Part shown: positions 61,725-64,000 of the stretch, in pieces | Numbering within the stretch: position 1 is the first letter of the stretch | Layout of the letters: each line of letters starts with the position of its first letter | Origin: Anoxynatronum buryatiense | Lineage (GTDB): Bacteria; Bacillota; Clostridia; Peptostreptococcales; Tindalliaceae | Assembly: GCF_900182905.1 (NCBI RefSeq) | Contig: NZ_FXUF01000001.1 | Span: forward strand, 310,001-374,000 | Reading direction: 5' to 3' | DNA: 64,000 bases | Made by a program: the position numbers and the translations under genes | The notes under the pieces: model-generated | The model's input: the letters and a program-made list of their open reading frames with translations, nothing else | Told to the model about the DNA's origin: nothing | The model's database searches: none

Positions 61725-62720
61725 TTACTGCATTTGTAACATCCGCTGCATCAGTAGTGACATCGTCGTCACAGCCCCCCAGCAAAAAAGACCCAGCATT
61801 AATGGTTTTTTGCCACTACGGTATATCTCGGTGACATTTATACCCAGTCCGATGGCCGCCATCGCCATGATAATCAAAAACTTCCCCAGATTGATCAGTT
61901 GAACCTGCAGAAGAGATGGCACTATTCCAACAGTCACCATGAGAGCTGCTGTCAAAAACCCCATGATGAACCAGGGAAATATCTTACTGAACTTCGCCCG
62001 ATCACCAGCTTCTTTCTGTTTCGATTGTCGAATTCCAAGCACCAGCGTCACTGGCAAAATAGCCAGTGTGCGCACCAGTTTAACCACCGTGGCAGATTTG
62101 AGTGCATTTTCGCTCCAAATCTGCCCTGCCGCTACAACAGAAGAAGTATCATTGATGGCTGTTCCCGCCCACAACCCAAAAGATGCATCTGTCATCTGCA
62201 TTAACCTTCCCAAAGGGGGAAAGATCAGAACAGCTGCAATATTGTAAAGAAAGATAGTGGATACAGCCGATGCCATTTCTTCATCACTTGCTCCAATGAC
62301 AGGAGCCGTGGCTGCAATGGCTGATCCACCACAAATGGCGGTGCCAACGCCAATGAGCACGCTTTCATTTGAACCGGTATGAAATAGATGATACCCTATA
62401 AAGGCTGTGATCAACGCTGTGCAGATGGTGGTGAAAATGAGTAAAATGGAAGCCTGCCCCACCTGGAAAATACTCGTCAGATTAAGCTGAAATCCCAGTA
62501 AAATGACCGCGCTCTGCAATATTCGTTTTGAGACAAAGGAAAATCCCGGAGCGTAATGTTGCTTATTGGTCACTACAATCGACATCAACACCCCGCCTAA
62601 AATCGCAAAAACAGGCCCTCCGACGAGACTAAACTGTTTCCCCAAAATCCACGCAGGGAATGCCACTGCCAAAGAAAGCCATATGCCCGGATAATATCTG
62701 CGTCCATTAGTCATAACCAA
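61725..62720 (-). CDS. YeiH-family (UPF0324) membrane transporter, putative sulfate exporter
   Basis: A 331-residue protein with about ten hydrophobic helices and family motifs GGVLMSIV, GVGTAICGGSAIAA and GTAINDTSSVVAAG. Family members are annotated as putative sulfate exporters; the cargo is not settled. Its position near oxyanion (molybdate/tungstate) genes is suggestive only. The gap of about 270 bases upstream holds divergent promoters of no clear match. Confidence 0.85.
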   Translation of the reverse strand: MVMTNGRRYYPGIWLSLAVAFPAWILGKQFSLVGGPVFAILGGVLMSIVVTNKQHYAPGFSFVSKRILQSAVILLGFQLNLTSIFQVGQASILLIFTTICTALITAFIGYHLFHTGSNESVLIGVGTAICGGSAIAATAPVIGASDEEMASAVSTIFLYNIAAVLIFPPLGRLMQMTDASFGLWAGTAINDTSSVVAAGQIWSENALKSATVVKLVRTLAILPVTLVLGIRQSKQKEAGDRAKFSKIFPWFIMGFLTAALMVTVGIVPSLLQVQLINLGKFLIIMAMAAIGLGINVTEIYRSGKKPLMLGLFCWGAVTTMSLLMQRMLQMQ

Positions 62721-62990
62721 TTCACATTCCTTTGCTTTTGCTTGCTATTTCTATCTAATGCCCATATATTTTACAACCATCCTAACAAGAAGTCAATTCT
62801 ATGACATTTTGAAAATAATCTCTTTGGAATGGTTCTTCTGGAATTCTAATTCAAATTTCATATTCAGATTTTCTAATCTTTGTTTGCTGACTCGGCTTCC
62901 GGGTAATTATTGAAAAGGTTTGCCAATTGAAACTGTTTTCAGTTTCGCGGAAGAACTATTTCTCATTTACATTCATTGGAGGTCATGCAT

Positions 62991-63953
62991 ATGGTTGTAC
63001 AAAACAAGTCATCCGGTTTTTTTCAACGCCAGCCGATTATGCGGAAAGTACTCATTAGTCTGATTCCAGTGGGATTGGGGGCTGTTTATCTTTTTGGCTT
63101 GCGCCTGCTGGCACTATTGGCAGTGGTCACCGCAGCAGGAATCGCTACTGAGTACATATTTGCCAAAAAAAGAAATGCAAAGGTAACAGAGGCAGTATTA
63201 GTGACTTCTGTTCTCTTCACACTTTCGTTGCCGGTGGCGACTCCCTTTTGGGTAGCCGTTGTGGGCATTGTTTTTGGTGTTCTTTTTGCAAAGGAAGTTT
63301 TCGGCGGTTTTGGCAGAAACGTGTTTAATCCTGCCATTGTCGGCCGAACTTTCATCTTCATTTCTTTCCCCGAGTTTCTGACTGCCTCATGGAGCCAGGT
63401 GTTCACGGGTTTTCCCGGAGGCTTTGTGCGGTATATGGCATCTCCGCTGGATACCCTGACTCAAGCCACACCGCTGGCCTTGGCCCGTGCCGGTGAAACA
63501 CTTCCCTTCTCTCAAGTGATTTGGGGATACACCTCTGGATCGATGGGTGAAACCAGCGTCGTGCTTCTATTGCTGGGAGGCACTTTTTTAGTATTGAAGA
63601 AAGCCGCTGACTGGAAACTGATGGCAGCTCCCATGATTGGCTTTATGGGTTTTACCTCTATCTTAAAACTGGCAGGCGTTGCCGGCATCCCTCATCCATT
63701 ATATGGCATGTTCACAGGCGCTTTCTTTTTTCTGTGCATCTACTTCGTCACCGAACCCACCACCGCTCCCAAAACAGTTCCCGCTAAGTGGGTTTATGGC
63801 ATTCTTATCGGTATGATCACCGTCCTGATTCGTTATTTTGGTATTTTCGTCGAAGGTGCTTCCTTTGCCATCCTTATTATGAACACCTTTGTTCCTATTA
63901 TGGATGAAGGGGTTAAATACCTGAAAAAACAAAGAAAGCAGGTGACCTCATGA
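62991..63953 (+). CDS. rnfD: Rnf/Nqr electron-transport complex subunit D (RnfD/NqrB family)
   Basis: A 320-residue membrane protein of the RnfD/NqrB family with about ten helices and the FGGFGRNVFNPAIVGR signature. A Thr in DTLTQATPLA (Thr160) is the expected site of covalent FMN. No RnfC or NqrA gene precedes it, so the operon either begins with this subunit or has an unusual order. Start at the ATG seven bases behind GGAGGT. The next gene overlaps by ATGA. Confidence 0.88.
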   Translation: MVVQNKSSGFFQRQPIMRKVLISLIPVGLGAVYLFGLRLLALLAVVTAAGIATEYIFAKKRNAKVTEAVLVTSVLFTLSLPVATPFWVAVVGIVFGVLFAKEVFGGFGRNVFNPAIVGRTFIFISFPEFLTASWSQVFTGFPGGFVRYMASPLDTLTQATPLALARAGETLPFSQVIWGYTSGSMGETSVVLLLLGGTFLVLKKAADWKLMAAPMIGFMGFTSILKLAGVAGIPHPLYGMFTGAFFFLCIYFVTEPTTAPKTVPAKWVYGILIGMITVLIRYFGIFVEGASFAILIMNTFVPIMDEGVKYLKKQRKQVTS

Positions 63954-64000
63954 AGAAGTTTACGGTAAAACCGATTCTATTCATGGTAGTGCTCACCCTG
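63950..64000 (+). CDS. Start of an RnfG/NqrC-like subunit (cut by window end)
   Basis: Seventeen codons (MKKFTVKPILFMVVLTL) with a hydrophobic stretch, starting in ATGA overlap with the RnfD-like gene. Position and N-terminal anchor fit RnfG/NqrC, the covalently flavinylated subunit; too short for a firm call. Confidence 0.5.
   Translation, partial: MKKFTVKPILFMVVLTL

Noticed and set aside
1-64000. CRISPR arrays, insertion sequences, prophage genes, rRNA
   Set aside because: No regularly spaced repeats, transposase, phage structural genes or rRNA signatures were recognised on either strand.

Overview
The window is a contiguous piece of a bacterial chromosome of low to middle GC. It most likely comes from an anaerobic member of the Bacillota, class Clostridia. 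Reasons: strong AGGAGG-type ribosome sites, a bifurcating-type [FeFe] hydrogenase operon, a sensory [FeFe] hydrogenase, an Rnf/Nqr operon, SLH-anchored surface protein, TTG/GTG starts and ECF transporters. Species cannot be named from sequence alone. All starts given here were adjusted to the best ribosome site where that was clear.

Layout. 0-3.6 kb: end of an NAD kinase gene, a sensory-type [FeFe] hydrogenase and a PAS histidine kinase. 3.7-12.7 kb (minus strand): a catabolic operon for unsaturated uronates (KduI, KduD, TRAP transporter DctPQM, two dehydrogenases, a sugar isomerase) headed by its LacI regulator, with matching operator-like sites at two promoters. 12.8-15.5 kb: a VOC protein, an IclR regulator and a DMT exporter. 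15.5-55.5 kb is a large molybdenum/tungsten island: an orphan tungstate-binding protein TupA, a MOT1-type molybdate transporter with a Mop protein, a four-subunit NAD(P)-linked [FeFe] hydrogenase operon, an aldehyde oxidoreductase (Mop-type) with a maturation cluster, two ECF transport gene sets, a family of surface proteins with molybdopterin-oxidoreductase-like folds, two kinase-like proteins and a ModE-TupA fusion regulator. 55.7-64 kb: tRNA-Val, a chemoreceptor, an EAL protein, a receiver protein, a YeiH-family transporter and the start of an Rnf/Nqr operon.

Five copies of the Moco/Tuco riboswitch, each followed by an intrinsic terminator, lie in 38 kb. They precede tupA, kinase-like gene 1, the hydrogenase operon, a lone ECF S component, and kinase-like gene 2 with the surface-protein/ECF operon. 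Four have a near-ideal promoter with a 17-nt spacer. The fifth (hydrogenase) sits directly behind the xdhC stop codon and appears to split one long operon.

The best candidate for an undescribed system is the minus-strand run from about 54.1 to 39.6 kb: Moco riboswitch, kinase-like protein, SLH-anchored protein, a 1504-residue surface protein with about six SUOX-like domains, a lipoprotein, a metallophosphoesterase, a YkoE-like S component fused to the same SUOX-like domain, EcfA-EcfA fusion, EcfT and two more SUOX-like proteins. By analogy with cobalamin-riboswitch-controlled vitamin uptake, I infer a cell-surface capture and ECF import system for molybdopterin/Moco or a related pterin. This is an inference and has not been shown. 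A second RNA of unknown class with its own terminator lies in tandem with the Moco riboswitch in front of kinase-like gene 1.
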